DNA of 64,000 nt, taken from contig NC_091121.1 in the NCBI RefSeq assembly GCF_040183065.1, positions 63,458,287-63,522,286 of the forward strand, read 5' to 3'. Shown here one piece after another: positions 46,684 through 58,400 of the stretch. The position numbers were made by a program, and so were the translations under genes. The first letter of the stretch is position 1; each line of letters begins with the position of its first letter. The notes under the pieces were generated by a model. That model was given only the letters and a program-made list of their open reading frames with translations. It did not search any database and was not told the DNA's origin. The DNA comes from Periplaneta americana. Taxonomy: Eukaryota > Arthropoda > Insecta > Blattodea > Blattidae.

Positions 46684-47486
46684 GTCGTCGTCGTCATCAT
46701 CATCATCATCATTTTCTTTCCTGGCTTAGTTACCTCATGAGTGATGTCTTACTGGTGTCATTTATGAGGTACAAACCTATCTTCGGACAGTTGACTAAAC
46801 AAGGACATGATATGTGATGGTTGCTTATTGAAATCAGTAAATTACAATAAGTAAAATTTCAATAAGTAAGGATGAATTATTGGTGTGCACTTTATTCATC
46901 TCTTCTACCGATAGTCAGGTGCCACATAAGGATAGTGCTGAAAAGTTAGATTTAGAAGATGTTTGTGACGAATTTATAGGGAGAAACACATTTGCATAAC
47001 TCCGTGCTACGTAATAATGAGTCCACTTCCGTATTATCAATTTATAGTTGGAAAGAATTCAAGTCCCCAAGTTAAAATGTTTATATAATTGTAACGTTCT
47101 ATTTAATTACTAAAAATGGGTAATTGTGCAGAACAGCTATGCACAAGATAATGCGGAGATTTTTTTTTGTATATACAATAGTTAAGTACTAGTATGAAGG
47201 AAAAAAATGGTATTCACATAAAATCCAAAAGAATGTTGTACCTACAAGTAAATGGAACATAGCCTCTGGACCTTATACTAACTACATACTTTACAAAATC
47301 GTTCTTAGATCTCCATTTTGTTATTTTTAGCATTCTACAGTATATTGTATAGGCCTATACTGTCCGTAGTCACATCAATATTACGAAAAATAATATCATG
47401 AAAGGGAGGATTTATGAAATTATTTTTTGAAAATTATGATCAAGAGTTTGAGCCCTCCCAATGTTTTTAAAAAATTGGCGCCATTG
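46564..47486. mobile_element. Non-autonomous hAT-type element with perfect 8-bp target duplication
   Basis: Starts CAGTGACGCCAACTT and ends, in reverse complement, CAATGGCGCCAATTT. Flanked by GAATTATG at 46556-46563 and 47487-47494. Inside are an ATT/GTC/ATC microsatellite (46626-46712) and a piece of a dispersed repeat (46715-46800). The poly-Tyr/His open frame is a shadow. The flanking stretch 45004-46555 shows no gene. Confidence 0.9.
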
Positions 47487-47609
47487 GAATTATGGTTATT
47501 GTAAGATGCAGGTAAGATGTTAACAAAAGTTGGAAGATTTTATTCATTGGCAATAGTCATTGTTGCTTGAGCCGTATGTCACATTTTTTCCATATATCTA
47601 ATTTTTTCT

Positions 47610-48080
47610 GAAAATGGCGAATTTAGAACAGAAAGCTCGTTGTGTAGAATTACTTATTCAGACTAATTGAACAACACAGGTTCAAAGAAATTATAGGACA
47701 GTCTACAATACTCGTCATGCACTTTCTAGACGTGATATTCGGCTATGTATGAGAAACTTATGCAAACTAGTAGCGTAGGAAAGGCAAAACCTACAGAAGA
47801 CCGAGTGTACCTGAAACTCAAGTTGCAGGAAATGTGAAGCTTTCCAACACAGTCCAACAAAGTCTATTGGTCGTGCATCACAAGAGTTACAAATTCCACA
47901 ATCAACTGTCCACAAAGTCCTTCAGAAGCATCTTAAGCTCTTTCCTTCCTCTTTCTTACGATCACACCAGTTATGTTTCAAAAAACTTGGAACGAAATTG
48001 ACTTTCGATTAGACATTGCACGGGCAACTTGTAGAACCTGTGTAACAGAACTCCCAACATCTGTTAATCTCACAAAGCAA
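47610..48080 (+). pseudogene. Mariner-like transposase remnant, internally deleted
   Basis: The plus strand begins at ATG 47614 with MANLEQKARCVELLIQTN, then a stop, then TVQQSL/STVHKVL-type helix-turn-helix pieces in other frames (47850-47935). It jumps to WNEIDFRLDIARATC near the end, which is the C-terminal block normally found after the DDE domain. The catalytic part is missing. Dead. Confidence 0.7.
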
Positions 48081-48547
48081 ACAGAATAAAAATATGTTCA
48101 TTGGTTTCAAAGTTTTTGCTGTGTATTCTTGTTACATATTTATGTACACGGTGTATATTATATTACATAAGTAGGTTTCAGTACGACTTCATGGTATTCA
48201 CTACAATTCTTCATTCTTATACGCAATTTCGTGGCCTCCATTTACCGTATAATTCTCAAAGGTAACCAATGGCGCTTCTTCTTCCGAAAGACCCACCCTT
48301 CAACACACACAGTGTGATTCAGAGGTAAAGTTGTCGCGTCTCCTGTATATTTTAGTGTTGTGTATACGAATTCCTTATCTTGACTTGCACTTAGATTTAG
48401 AAGTCAGCGTTGACAAATATTGTTGGTAGAGCACACAGTGATCTGTTTATGATTAGCTACTGTATTTATGATGCAGGCTGAAATTACGTTCTTCATCAGA
48501 AGTTTGAAAATTTCGATGCAAATGAAAACCCAAGTGTAAGTACGTCT

Positions 48548-48672
48548 TACTTTACTTATTTATAAATGACTTTTAAAGAACCCGGAGGTTCATTACCGCC
48601 CCCACGTAAGCCCGTCATCTGTATATACATTTCTGGAATCACTCATACGTGCTACATGCCCTGCACAAACAC
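48548..48672 (-). mobile_element. LINE 3' tail fragment
   Basis: The minus strand has GHVARMSDSRNVYTDDG, then GGGGGCGGTAATGAACC, and ends TTTATAAATAAGTAAAG. Same family as 16520 and 20962, with an internal deletion of the WEDNIK segment. A poly-A run lies nearby at 48753-48780. Confidence 0.75.
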
Positions 48673-48752
48673 ATGACGTAGGCCTACCGAAAATTTCGGT
48701 ATGAAAAATACAGAAAACATACGAGGCTATCAAGTGCAAAACTCGCCTTATC

Positions 48753-48780
<28 letters not shown>

Positions 48781-48784
<4 letters not shown>

Positions 48785-50660
48785 ACATATGGAATGTTGT
48801 ACTTTTTGCAGCTCTCTATCTACTGATATAGTCAGTTTGTGCAAATCTAGTCTAATTCCTCTTCCATAGAGTTTCAGAAAACTACTATCAAATTCAAAAC
48901 TGCCCATATCCATATCGGTTTTTCCTGTTTTCTGACAAATCACTTTACCTGGATAAGGCGAGTTTTGCATTTGATAGCCTCATATATTTTCATGAAAATA
49001 TCGAAATTGATCGTCTTGCAGCATCAGCCTACTCACTCTTTACATACACATTCCATATAGTGAGAGAGTAAAATAAGGGCGAAGGTTTACACTCTCGTGC
49101 TCAAAGAATGCTTAGGGATCAACAGCTCTCGTTGGTCCGACTTTACATTCATCGTTGTCACGTTCCTGATTTGCTCTACTTTAGAGCGTGTAATGTGATA
49201 CATGGCGACGTTATGTAAACAGAGAGATCGTATCGCACGCGAACACGTCGAATTGCTGTAAAATGTTCTATACTCACTTTGTGGTACTTCCAGTGAATTT
49301 TAGTGCTGAGAAATACCACATTGGAATCCTTGAATTTTGCTGTTATCGTGTAAGACATCTCACAATAATTAGTAGGCCTACTGATTGTTGGTTACGGTCT
49401 TCATTAACATAATCACATATTTTCAAGTAATGTCATATAATAATCGTCGTTAGAGGCCGCAACGGCTCGACAATCGACATCAATTTTGAATTCTCTGCTC
49501 TTACGATGGTTGGATGAAATTATGACACATTATATGCACAGCGGATTTTATCCCCAAAAGTTGGGACATTTGAAATACTGGAAAAACTTTATCTCCGTCA
49601 AGCCATCTTTTTATATAGGCCTAGCCCTAGTTATTATGCAAATGCATGTTACATTTTTTAACATAATGAATTATAGTGATTATGTATTAGCCACTGCACT
49701 GAAACTATACGGGTTCAATACAGGTCGAGGACGATGGACGTTTAAACGTAATTAATTCTATTTACGGTTTCCATCACATGAAGTAAGGTCGTCGATCCTA
49801 TATAGATCCTACTGTAATATATTTACTGTGTATAACTTCCATTTACTGTGTGTAAGGACGAATAGATAGAATCCTATGTCTATAAAAGGTACGCCATTAC
49901 TCCATTAACAACTTTTTATGATGTTATACTATGTCGTTTTTTGGCACATTCGATCGAAGTATCTCAGTGGCCCTCGTTCTTCTATAAGCAAATATAATCA
50001 CCATAGTTATGTTATATGTACGGCATGAGACGTCAAATTTGTATTATGAAACAAGTTGAGACCAGTTGAGGTGAGAAGAATATGGATTTAATGATTAAAT
50101 GGTCGGCATTGGAAACCAACCCCCGTACTTAAGTCTGAAATATATTGTGTTTTTTTTTCAATTATATCTTGGTTGTTGTTTTTTGCAAGAATATTGTCCC
50201 GTTTGTACAACATGAAAGTGCATACTTTTACGGTATTTGCTTTTATTTATTCATTTTTACAGGTAGAGATATTTTGTACTATAGTAATGGCTATTGAAAG
50301 AAAAATCTTAAATCATTTTAGTACTCGTAGATACTTGAAAATTATGTACATTTTGCAACCGTACTCCTTTTCGATTCTGTAATGTGTGGGTACCATTAAT
50401 GTTTTGAAATAATATTTCACCGAATGAAACATTTTTTTTTTTAAGATAGACGTAGATATTTTACGGAGTACGATATCAAAACAATATTTGTAGTTTACTG
50501 CAGCTGCGGAGGCAAACGCAAACTGACTGATATAATGACTGGCGTATTGTATTAATTGAAGTTTTATTACATGTTTATAGTCGATATTTTATGTCTACTT
50601 ATATACATATTGCAGAATTTATCTTTTTGTACATTTGTTACTTTCAGTTATAACACGTTC
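48781..50660. other. No gene recognised
   Basis: The sequence around the poly-A run has a short inverted pair (CTTATCAAAAAA and ACCTGGATAAGGCGAG, with GAGGCTATCAAGTGCAAAAC facing GTTTTGCATTTGATAGCCTC at 48723 and 48962), suggesting a small foldback element at about 48720-48985. The open frames at 49486 and 50173 have no domain support. Confidence 0.5.
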
Positions 50661-50662
50661 TA

Positions 50663-51228
50663 TACAGGGTGACTCAAAAAGAACTTTACAACTTTGAAAG
50701 CTTACGAAAGTGTATTGAGGAGATTTACATAATTGGTTTCAGTGCCATTTGATAGCAGAACACATCAAGTTTACACAAAAACATTCGATATGTTTCATTG
50801 TGACTATCATTAGTAATACGACAAACATTCCACCTGAAGTTGATTTGTTCCCAAACTCGACGCAGCATATCCGGCGTCACTTCTGCAACTTCAGTAATAT
50901 GTTGCACCGTCGTAAATCGGTATGCTTTCAAACGTCTCCGTAAGATGCTCCAAACGATTGGTTGTGGAACGCCATTCTTACGAGAAGCACACCGCATTGG
51001 TTTCGAAGGGGTGCAAACAGAGCTATCCTTCACTTGTTTGATGACTGCAACAGCAACATTATGACGCCCTGGAGATTTGGTATGGCTAAACAGGACAACT
51101 TTTGTTATGGCTGGTTGTGTTCTGATGTGTTCTGCTATCAAATGACATTAAAACCAATAATGTAAGTCTTCTCAATAAATTTTTATAAGCTCCCAAAGTT
51201 TTTAAAGTCCATTTTGAATCACCCTGTA
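50663..51228 (-). mobile_element. Tc1/mariner-type element with long TIRs, internally deleted
   Basis: Ends TACAGGGTGACTCAAAAAGA and, inverted, TACAGGGTGATTCAAAATGG, with TA at the outer limits. Inversion continues inward for about 110 bp (AGCAGAACACATCA near both ends). The minus strand has transposase pieces: KNGVPQPIVWSILRRRLKAY, then directly VWEQINFRWNVCRITNDSHN. HTH and C-terminus are joined without the DDE domain. Confidence 0.9.
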
Positions 51229-53043
51229 TAGTTTATGCACTAACATTTAAAAAACTAAATAAAATATAACTAATTGGAAAATGACCGTAAATCTCTTGAC
51301 ACAATATTGTAACATGCCACGTGTGTGTATAATGTATGTATGTATGTGTGTATGTATGCATGTATGTATGCCTGTATGCATGTATGCTTAGTCCATTGCA
51401 CTTCTGTATAATTAGAACACACGGTGGCACTCACATAGCGTGGAGTCTGCATTATACAGAACCTCCAACTAATTCAGCATAGAACATCATACTGTTCATG
51501 GTTGAAGACGAGAATTTTGACATTATGAGAAACGACCGGTTAATTTTGACTGAAGTCCAGTCATTCAGGAATGGTACCTTAAATTCCTTACATGTCATTG
51601 ACCAAAGACTTATCTCCTTAAAAAAGTGTCGCCTTCCGCCAAGTTTGGAGCTGTAAACTTCAGATTAAATATTGTAAACTTGATTATATTGTAGCTAAAA
51701 TTTACGCACAATAAGATGAGATGTTCGTACAGTGTTGTGATGGCGTATTCGTTTTTTGACTCGAGAAAACTTTGTTCATCCTTGTTCAATGGTGCATGGT
51801 TCGAAAGCTATTGGTGGGCAAGGTGATCGTGTCCGGAGAGTGCATCTCACTTTCTAATGTTTCGGCGCGTTTTGTATGACCTTCGCGTAAGTCAGCGATG
51901 ATTGACCGAAGACATTTCAATAAGGTCTCATAGGTAGTTCTGTGTGACAATCAGCTGGCAGCGTGCTCAAAACGGAAGTTGGAGATAATGCAATCATGTA
52001 GTTGATACTTGGTTCTTGAACTCGAAGACTACGGTCCGCGTAGACGTGTTTCCTGTTTATCCTCGTTTTGTTGGGCTGACGATGCTTATTGCTGACACCA
52101 AATTGTTGTTACTTATAAGAAGACCTTGGCTTATTGCACTTCAAAAGCTAGCGATGAATATTGCTATATAATGAGGAATTTCCTCGTATTGGGGTCAGAT
52201 TTTGACCTTGAAAATAATAGATATGTTTACTTTTTCATTGTAGGAAATATTGTGATGCAGCAAAAATTTATTTCGAGATTTTGTCAGAAGTGCTCGTTTT
52301 CGGCGTCCCTGATACCGCCGATAACGAAATTGTTTGTTCCCTACCCCCCCCCCCCGGTCATGCCATTTGTGTATTCTCCTAACTACTGGATGAATTTTGT
52401 TTTAATTTTTACTAGGTGGTCAGTTTGGAACTAATACACATGAAATTTAACAATTTCTTTAACAAAGGTAAGTAGTACGGTAGGTCTATATTTTAAGTCA
52501 TGAATACAAAATGGCGATGAATTTTAAATTTGCTCTTTTTATTTATATTTTGTTTGTTATGTGAGGTAAATGAAATGAGATGACCAGTTAGCACGTTCTC
52601 ACACTATTATGTTTAGGATAAATTGATTATTATTTCTTCGTTTCGTTGCGAATTTCTTGAAACTCGAGTTCGAAGGGCCGAGACTAGAGCCAGGCAATGA
52701 CTAACCTTAGTTAAGAGAGCTTCATTATTATACGATTATCACCCATGTCATAAATGAATGAAGCAAAGCAGAGTACAATGTATTTAACATTCGTGTCATT
52801 TTGAACACCAATTTTCGTAAATAGAAGAATAATATAAGAAATAATTGCAATCTATCAACGGTTACTTTATATAAGTTTCCTAAAATTAATTACATGTATG
52901 TACTTAAACCGTACAATTTATGTGAACTCAAATATCTTAATTTTCGGTTTAAATGCCTTTTGTGTGAAACCCAGAATGGGTATTAAATTATTTCATTTAG
53001 GTATGTCTTTTGAATAATAATTTAAGAAAGTAAATTTTAAATG

Positions 53044-53076
<33 letters not shown>

Positions 53077-53209
53077 GCAACATGATAAACTCGTAAAACA
53101 TATATGATCATTATAAAAAGTAGCGGTATTTTAAGTGCAAATATATTTCTATATATTGAACGATTCTGATGTTGCAACCTCATGTCTAGACTTGGGAGTT
53201 TTTATTTAA
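51229..53209. other. No gene recognised; (ATGT)n and (ATT)n microsatellites
   Basis: An ATGT-type tract lies at 51330-51385 and an ATT tract at 53046-53075. The open frame at 52126-52434 has no domain support. Confidence 0.5.
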
Positions 53210-53820
53210 ATCACATTTTCAATATGTTACCCTTCTGCATTCAGTACTCTTCGAAAACATCTACCAAAGTTATTACACGAACGATGTTCCTTCAGAGATG
53301 TTTTCCATGGCAGCTATAATAGCGTTTTTCAGTTCTTCACTCGCGTGTGTGTGTGTGTGTTTTTTTTCCAATATACAGTACAATGTTCTTCAGCAAAATC
53401 CAGAGATAATACTAACAGAGATTCAAATCTACTGAGTACGACGGTCAGCATTCACGTCCTCCAATGAATATGTGTGTGTGTGGGTGTGCGTGTGTGTATA
53501 TTTTTTTGCAATATACAGTACAATGTTCTTTAGCAAACTCCAGAGATAATACTCACAGAGATTCAAATCTACTGAGTACGGCGGTCAGCATTCACGTCCT
53601 CCAAATTATTCGGGATGACGATTATGGAGTAATATTCTGTCATGAAAGTGTTGATTCAGGTAATCCAGGACGACATTCGCCGTATGTAATACTCCCAATC
53701 TTGTCGGAAAAATGTTTTTTCCATGTTCATTCCGATATTATAAATAGCTGGAACGAACTCTAACATTAAGGAGTTACAGTAGCGCTGTGCAGTAATTGTG
53801 TCATTCAAGAATGACCCAAA
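53210..53820 (-). pseudogene. Mariner-like transposase, 3' part, split by another transposon
   Basis: From 53820 downward the minus strand reads GSFLNDTITAQRYCN, LEFVPAIYNIGMNMEKTFF and RQDW (the catalytic QDG/QD region). It continues after a (GT)n tract as YSVDLNLC and YYLWILLKNIVLYI, the counterpart of the PDLNPCDYFLWG block, then ELKNAIIAAMENI. The block around the PDLNP motif is present twice (53373-53462 and 53512-53605). Its 5' part is at 56463-56720. Confidence 0.8.
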
Positions 53821-53824
53821 AATT

Positions 53825-56462
53825 GAGGAGCGTTTTTGCAAAAGTCGATAGATGCAGAAATTTTCGAAAATGAGTTATATATGGATATCGTATGTTTTCT
53901 AGCTCCGGAATCGATCTATGAACTCAGATTTAGCAAAACTTGATTTATACCGTGTGTAGAGACTACCAAACCTTCCAGGTTTTTTCAAAACTCGATAGAT
54001 GCTGTCACTTAGTTAAAGCAAAACTCGATAGATGCTCGAGTCCTTATTTGAAATATGTGCAGGTTCAAATAAAATAGTTTTCAGCATAGTATTTCAGACC
54101 ATTTAATTTTATTAGGGTTGCCGGCAGAAGTGGAATGCTATTATTTTGTCGCCTAGCGGTAAATCGCTGAGACGGAAGCTATTTGATCTCCTTCCCTCCC
54201 TCCCTCCCTCTCTCTCCAAACTAAAGCTTCACCGATTAGGATTTCTCCCACTCAACTTGACAGTGAAGTGGCGAATATGAAGTGAAATACTTTTCAAAAC
54301 AGTATTCATTCACGAGTGACTTCAGGCAAGTTTTAAGAGCGTTTTCCAATGTTGTGATATTCTAGATAGTTTCTAGATAGTATGTGAATAATGAATCCAT
54401 GAGATGAAATGATCATGATTGAAAAACTAGAGGGTGGTAGGAAATCCAGAATTAAAGAGTCCTCCTACAGAGAAGCGTAAAACAAAGGAGCATGAATCGA
54501 ATATAAAATGCTCTCATGGACTTGCAAACTCTTCCTCCAATCCAAAAGCTGAAGGAAGTAAGCAGTGTAAAGTGGCAGAGTTAACCTTTGATGACATTAG
54601 TGTATTTCACAATAAATTTAAGATTTTATGCAAAATAAATCAAGACAAATTACTTATTAAGTTCACGACCATTACATCACCAAAGCATAGGGTGGTGAAT
54701 ACAGAGTCTTCGAAAAGAAAATAAACTGTGTCAATTAAATACAGTATCAGGAAAACAGATGGACAGATAATCCCTGTTTGTGCGTCAAGTTTCCAAGGCA
54801 TAACTAGTTTCTTAAAGGACCGATTGTCTCTTCTGGCAAAATAGATTCTACTCTACAGGACAGTCACCAAGGGGAAATAGAGGAGGAAATACTGCAAGTA
54901 AGAAGCATGAAAATCTTACAATAACAGTTAAAATGACATAGAGATGTATAAATGCAGAGAGAGAGCCACTATACTGGGGGAAAATCTAGTAGGAAACATC
55001 TGCCTCCAGATCTCTCTATTAAAAAAATGTGGACAAATTTCCGTGAAAAAAGAAAAATACTTGGGACTACTTGAGACTTACTCTCGAAGTATAAACGTAT
55101 ATTTCACAGTTATTTCAACCTGTCATTTAAAACTCGCCATACTGATTCCTGCTCAACCTGTAAGATAGGTCTATTCCAAATAAAGGCAGACACAGACTTG
55201 GTAAAAAAATGAACTCAGGACCCAATATAGGCTACAAAAACTCCGTGCAGACAAGTTTTACAAACTTATAAAAGATGATAATCCTGAAGTAATAAAGACA
55301 TATTTCGACTTACAACAAAATCAACCTCTACCGAAATTATCGGTGGGCGAAGTGTTCTACGCAAGACAAGTATGGCTCTACAACCTCTGTGTTGTGATAT
55401 ATTCAGAAACACAAGAAATTAAGGATAATTCATTCTTTACTTGGTTGGAAACCCAGTCACCAAGGGGATGCAACTAAGTCACATCTGCATTGCTAGATTT
55501 TTTATTTAATCTAGAAAAAATCCGCAATTAATGCTCCTTCCACCATTCATCTGTTTTCTTATTCTTGTGCCAGTCAGAACAAGAATAGCATTATATGATA
55601 ACTCCCGTGGCTTTTTTGGAGCAAAGCAATATTTTTACTCGCATTCTTCTTTCTTTCCGATACGCCGTCATAGCTATATGGCTCCAGATCGTGTTTTCGG
55701 AAGAATAGGAAAAGACTATAGGAGAATGGAAGACATATTGACCCCATTGACTACCACAAGATGCTAGATAATCATGGCACAGTCCAGAATCTCAACAAGG
55801 ACTGGAAGATCACGGACTTAAAATCGAGTGCTCAAAAGGTGTTAAGATTGACACTGACATTTAAGATGACTCCGCAGCGAGTGGTCACTTACAGTAAAAC
55901 TTTGGGAAAACATCGCAATGTTTCTGTTACAGTGCAGAACACATATACAGCGTGTCCAGTGGCAATGTGGTTGCTAAAACCAAGAATTAAAACGTGCGGT
56001 AGTGTGTTAACTCCCCTGTTCTTCCAGAAGTCAACATGGTGTCAAAAGTAAAAAAGAATGACGTTAAGAAACTCATGCAATATTTCGAAGTAACAGACGT
56101 GGCAAAGAACTTGTACACAACAGTTCTAGCAGATGTGTGCCATCAGACTTTTGTGATAAAATTGTAATTTTGTGTTGACACTAATAGTTTTCTTCAATTT
56201 TATTGTGTTGTAATGAGATTCATATGAAGATAGACTGCATCTATCGACTTCTGCAAAAATTCTTAATTTTTGCGCCTAAAACTAACAAGTAATAAAAAAA
56301 AGTGCTTATATTTTTCAAACCTACATTCATTGTCTCAGAACAAAGAATGCTTCCTGTGAAAATTGTTGTTATAAAATAAATATTCGTATGTTTAAATTAT
56401 AAAATGTAATTTCTGTAAAATCTTGATTTCTGCATCTATCGACTTTTGCAAAAACGCTCCTC
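53825..56462 (+). mobile_element. DNA transposon with DUF7869-like protein, AATT target duplication
   Basis: The left end GAGGAGCGTTTTTGCAAAAG is repeated in inverse at the right end. The TIR continues through TCGATAGATGCAGAAAT, 36-37 bp with no mismatch seen. AATT lies at 53821-53824 and 56463-56466. Removing the element and one AATT rejoins a mariner-like frame (SAT-I-FGSF), which proves the boundaries. Motif TCGATAGATGC occurs three times near the left end and twice, inverted, near the right. The internal gene is decayed, so this copy is inactive. Superfamily not settled; a 4-bp duplication suggests comparing Sola. Confidence 0.88.
54434..56167 (+). pseudogene. DUF7869-like transposase candidate, multiply frameshifted
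   Basis: Fragments in changing frames, in order: SPPTEKRKTKEHESN; AELTFDDISVFHNKFK; a block near 54780-54860; MYKCRE and KYLPPDLSIKKMWTNF (about 54944-55050); SYFNLSFKTRHTDSC (about 55105-55150); LRADKFYKLIKDDNPEV; LPKLSVGEVFYARQVWLYNL; then at about 55548 HLFSYSCASQNKNSII. This resembles the DxCxGQNKN motif of DUF7869 proteins, with Asp replaced by Tyr here. RHSYMAPDRVFGRIGKDYRR follows, then a basic C-terminus ending at TAA 56167. A His/Cys-rich stretch may bind zinc. The nuclease role is inferred from TIRs and position; no DDE triad can be assigned. Confidence 0.65.
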
Positions 56463-56720
56463 AATTGTAGCTGACGAAATACCGTACAACACTATTAATT
56501 TTTGGGGATGTAAATTGACTGAATGTGGATTCTCAGACCTCCGGAACGTACCGGTGGTCTTTTAGATGTAAATTAGCCTCTCATGGAACCACATGTGGTC
56601 GGATGTTGCAGGAGTCTCCTTCAAAAACTGAACAAATTATTTAAAAATGACAACACGAATTTGTTTGTCACCTCCGGCTAGTTCTTGCTTCTGTTGAATT
56701 TTATATGGAAACATATGTAA
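56463..56720 (-). pseudogene. Mariner-like transposase, 5' part of the split copy
   Basis: The minus strand reads PYKIQQKQELAGGDK, then TSDHMWFHERLIYI (the degraded first-Asp block, WFSDEAHFH-like), RRSENPHSVNLHPQK and LYGISSATI. It meets the AATT duplication and continues at 53820. Stops and frameshifts throughout. Confidence 0.75.
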
Positions 56721-57059
56721 GCCCTTTCGAATTATTTTTAAAAGTGGATTATTATTTTAATCCGCGTTGTTGCAGATTGCAATGTCGCACCATTACTTTA
56801 TAGATAACAGTCGACTGTCTTTCTCTTACACTTTGCATGGTTAAATTGACAAACATTAAGCATTCGTGTCCAGAAATCTAAAACATTTGCACTTGGATTT
56901 TCATAAAAATATATAACATTTATCTTTATTTTCATATATCTTGCTCGCACAGTAACACTCTAACCGCGGAATCTGCTAGTGAATGTCTAATATTAGTGCA
57001 TAATCGTAAGAATAAGGACGGAACGAAAGAACCAACAAGGTCTCTCTTTGAAAGCAAAT

Positions 57060-57587
57060 TATGGTGGTGGTGATGGTGATGATGGTGTTTATGGTGAATA
57101 AGACAACGATTAGTGATATGATGATAGTTGTAATGGCTGTGATTAATGTGTCCAATTTTATTAATATATTATATTCCTGCTTCGAGTTTTATTTTTTATT
57201 CTGATTTTGGATCGCTTACTGTTAAGTTTTTGTAAGATTATTGGTTAATATAATTGTGGTGATAGTAATGATGATAGTGGTAATGATTATTGTGACAGTG
57301 ATTGATGTGATCTATAGTGATACTGATTGTTGTGATTCGTATCTAATTTTTCGCATTGTTAATGGTGATGATGACTTGTTTTGGTAGCTTTGGTGATAGT
57401 TATTGTGATAATAGTGATTGGTGTGGTTGTAGTGGTGATTATTTTGATGGTAATGGTACCACTAATTGTTTTGCCAATAGTAATGATTGTTATAGTGATA
57501 GTGATGATGTTAGTGTAATTATAGTAATAATTATTGTTTTTATAACTGTGATAGAGGTGAAGCTGATTATGTTAATAGTATTAATTG
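57060..57587. repeat. Degenerate GTGAT/ATTGTGAT-rich simple sequence
   Basis: Cryptic trinucleotide-like sequence of GTGATAGTAATGATG type with no fixed period. The Ser/Asp/Cys-rich open frame 57356-57604 is an artefact. 56721-57059 shows nothing recognisable. Confidence 0.7.
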
Positions 57588-58001
57588 CAGTAGAACCCCG
57601 CTAGTCCGAATTAATTGGAGCCGTGGGCTGTGCGGATTATCGAAATTTCGGATTATGCGGGGAATAGGAATGCAACCAGGGAAACCACGCCTTACTTCAT
57701 CCCTGCTCTTCACTGTCCACCGCTTTGTTCAGTTTTGAGCTCAGAAGAAGCTGACAGAGTATTAAAATAGCACTGTTGAAAATAAGGACTAATTCATTCA
57801 CTAGTGATTAAATGAAGTGTAGGCCTACTGTATACTATACATTTAGAGTTTCTAAAATACTGAAGCACTAAATTGGTTTGAGTTTTAGTTCAAATACTAT
57901 TTTTCCCCCTTCCTCTGCTCTCTCTCTCTCTCTCTCACTTTTGTATGTTCGGATTATCCGGAATTTCGGATTAGTCAGGTTCGGACTACCGAGTTCTACT
58001 G
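57588..58001. mobile_element. pogo/Tigger-like MITE (414 bp)
   Basis: Ends CAGTAGAACCCCGCTAGTCC and, inverted, CAGTAGAACTCGGTAGTCCG. Subterminal TCCGAA and CGGATTAT words are repeated inside. The right side has TA; the left flank reads TG, so the TA duplication is altered. A (TC)n tract lies at 57923-57938. No coding frame. Confidence 0.82.
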
Positions 58002-58169
58002 TATTGTTGTAGTGATGGTGATGATCGTGGTTTAATGGTGATTATTGTTGTAATACTGGCAGTGATTATGATGATACCTTTAATATTGTTGCTTAAGCAT
58101 CTACTTTGCACTGTTCAAATTGTTTTAGATTGTGTTTCGTAATCTCACATATATCATGACCCAGTCATG

Positions 58170-58400
58170 ATGGACTGGAGAAAATTGACATACGAAGAAG
58201 AGCTGAAAGGATGAAGTGAATATATGTAGTAAGAGTCTCAGAAGGAAACAAAATAGAGTTTTGGAGGAACTACCACATGGACGCAGGCCATAGGGAAAGC
58301 CAAGACTTCGATATTTAGATAACTGACTTGAATATGTTACAGTTTTGTGACTGGAAGAAGAAATGTACAGCTGGATTACGATGACATTAAATTGTCATTT
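58170..58400 (+). mobile_element. Possible LINE C-terminal remnant
   Basis: The plus strand contains GKPRLRYLDN after a GGACGCAGGCC context, similar in layout to RPRLRYLDN-type tails of arthropod LINE proteins. Several stops. Weak. Confidence 0.3.

Noticed and set aside
49486..49755. 89-codon plus-strand frame
   Set aside because: No domain resemblance, no splice signals in phase, no flanking partner exon.
54944..55168. Separate host gene in the 54.4-56.2 kb frames
   Set aside because: The frames are pieces of one decayed protein lying between transposon ends, without splice sites at the breaks.
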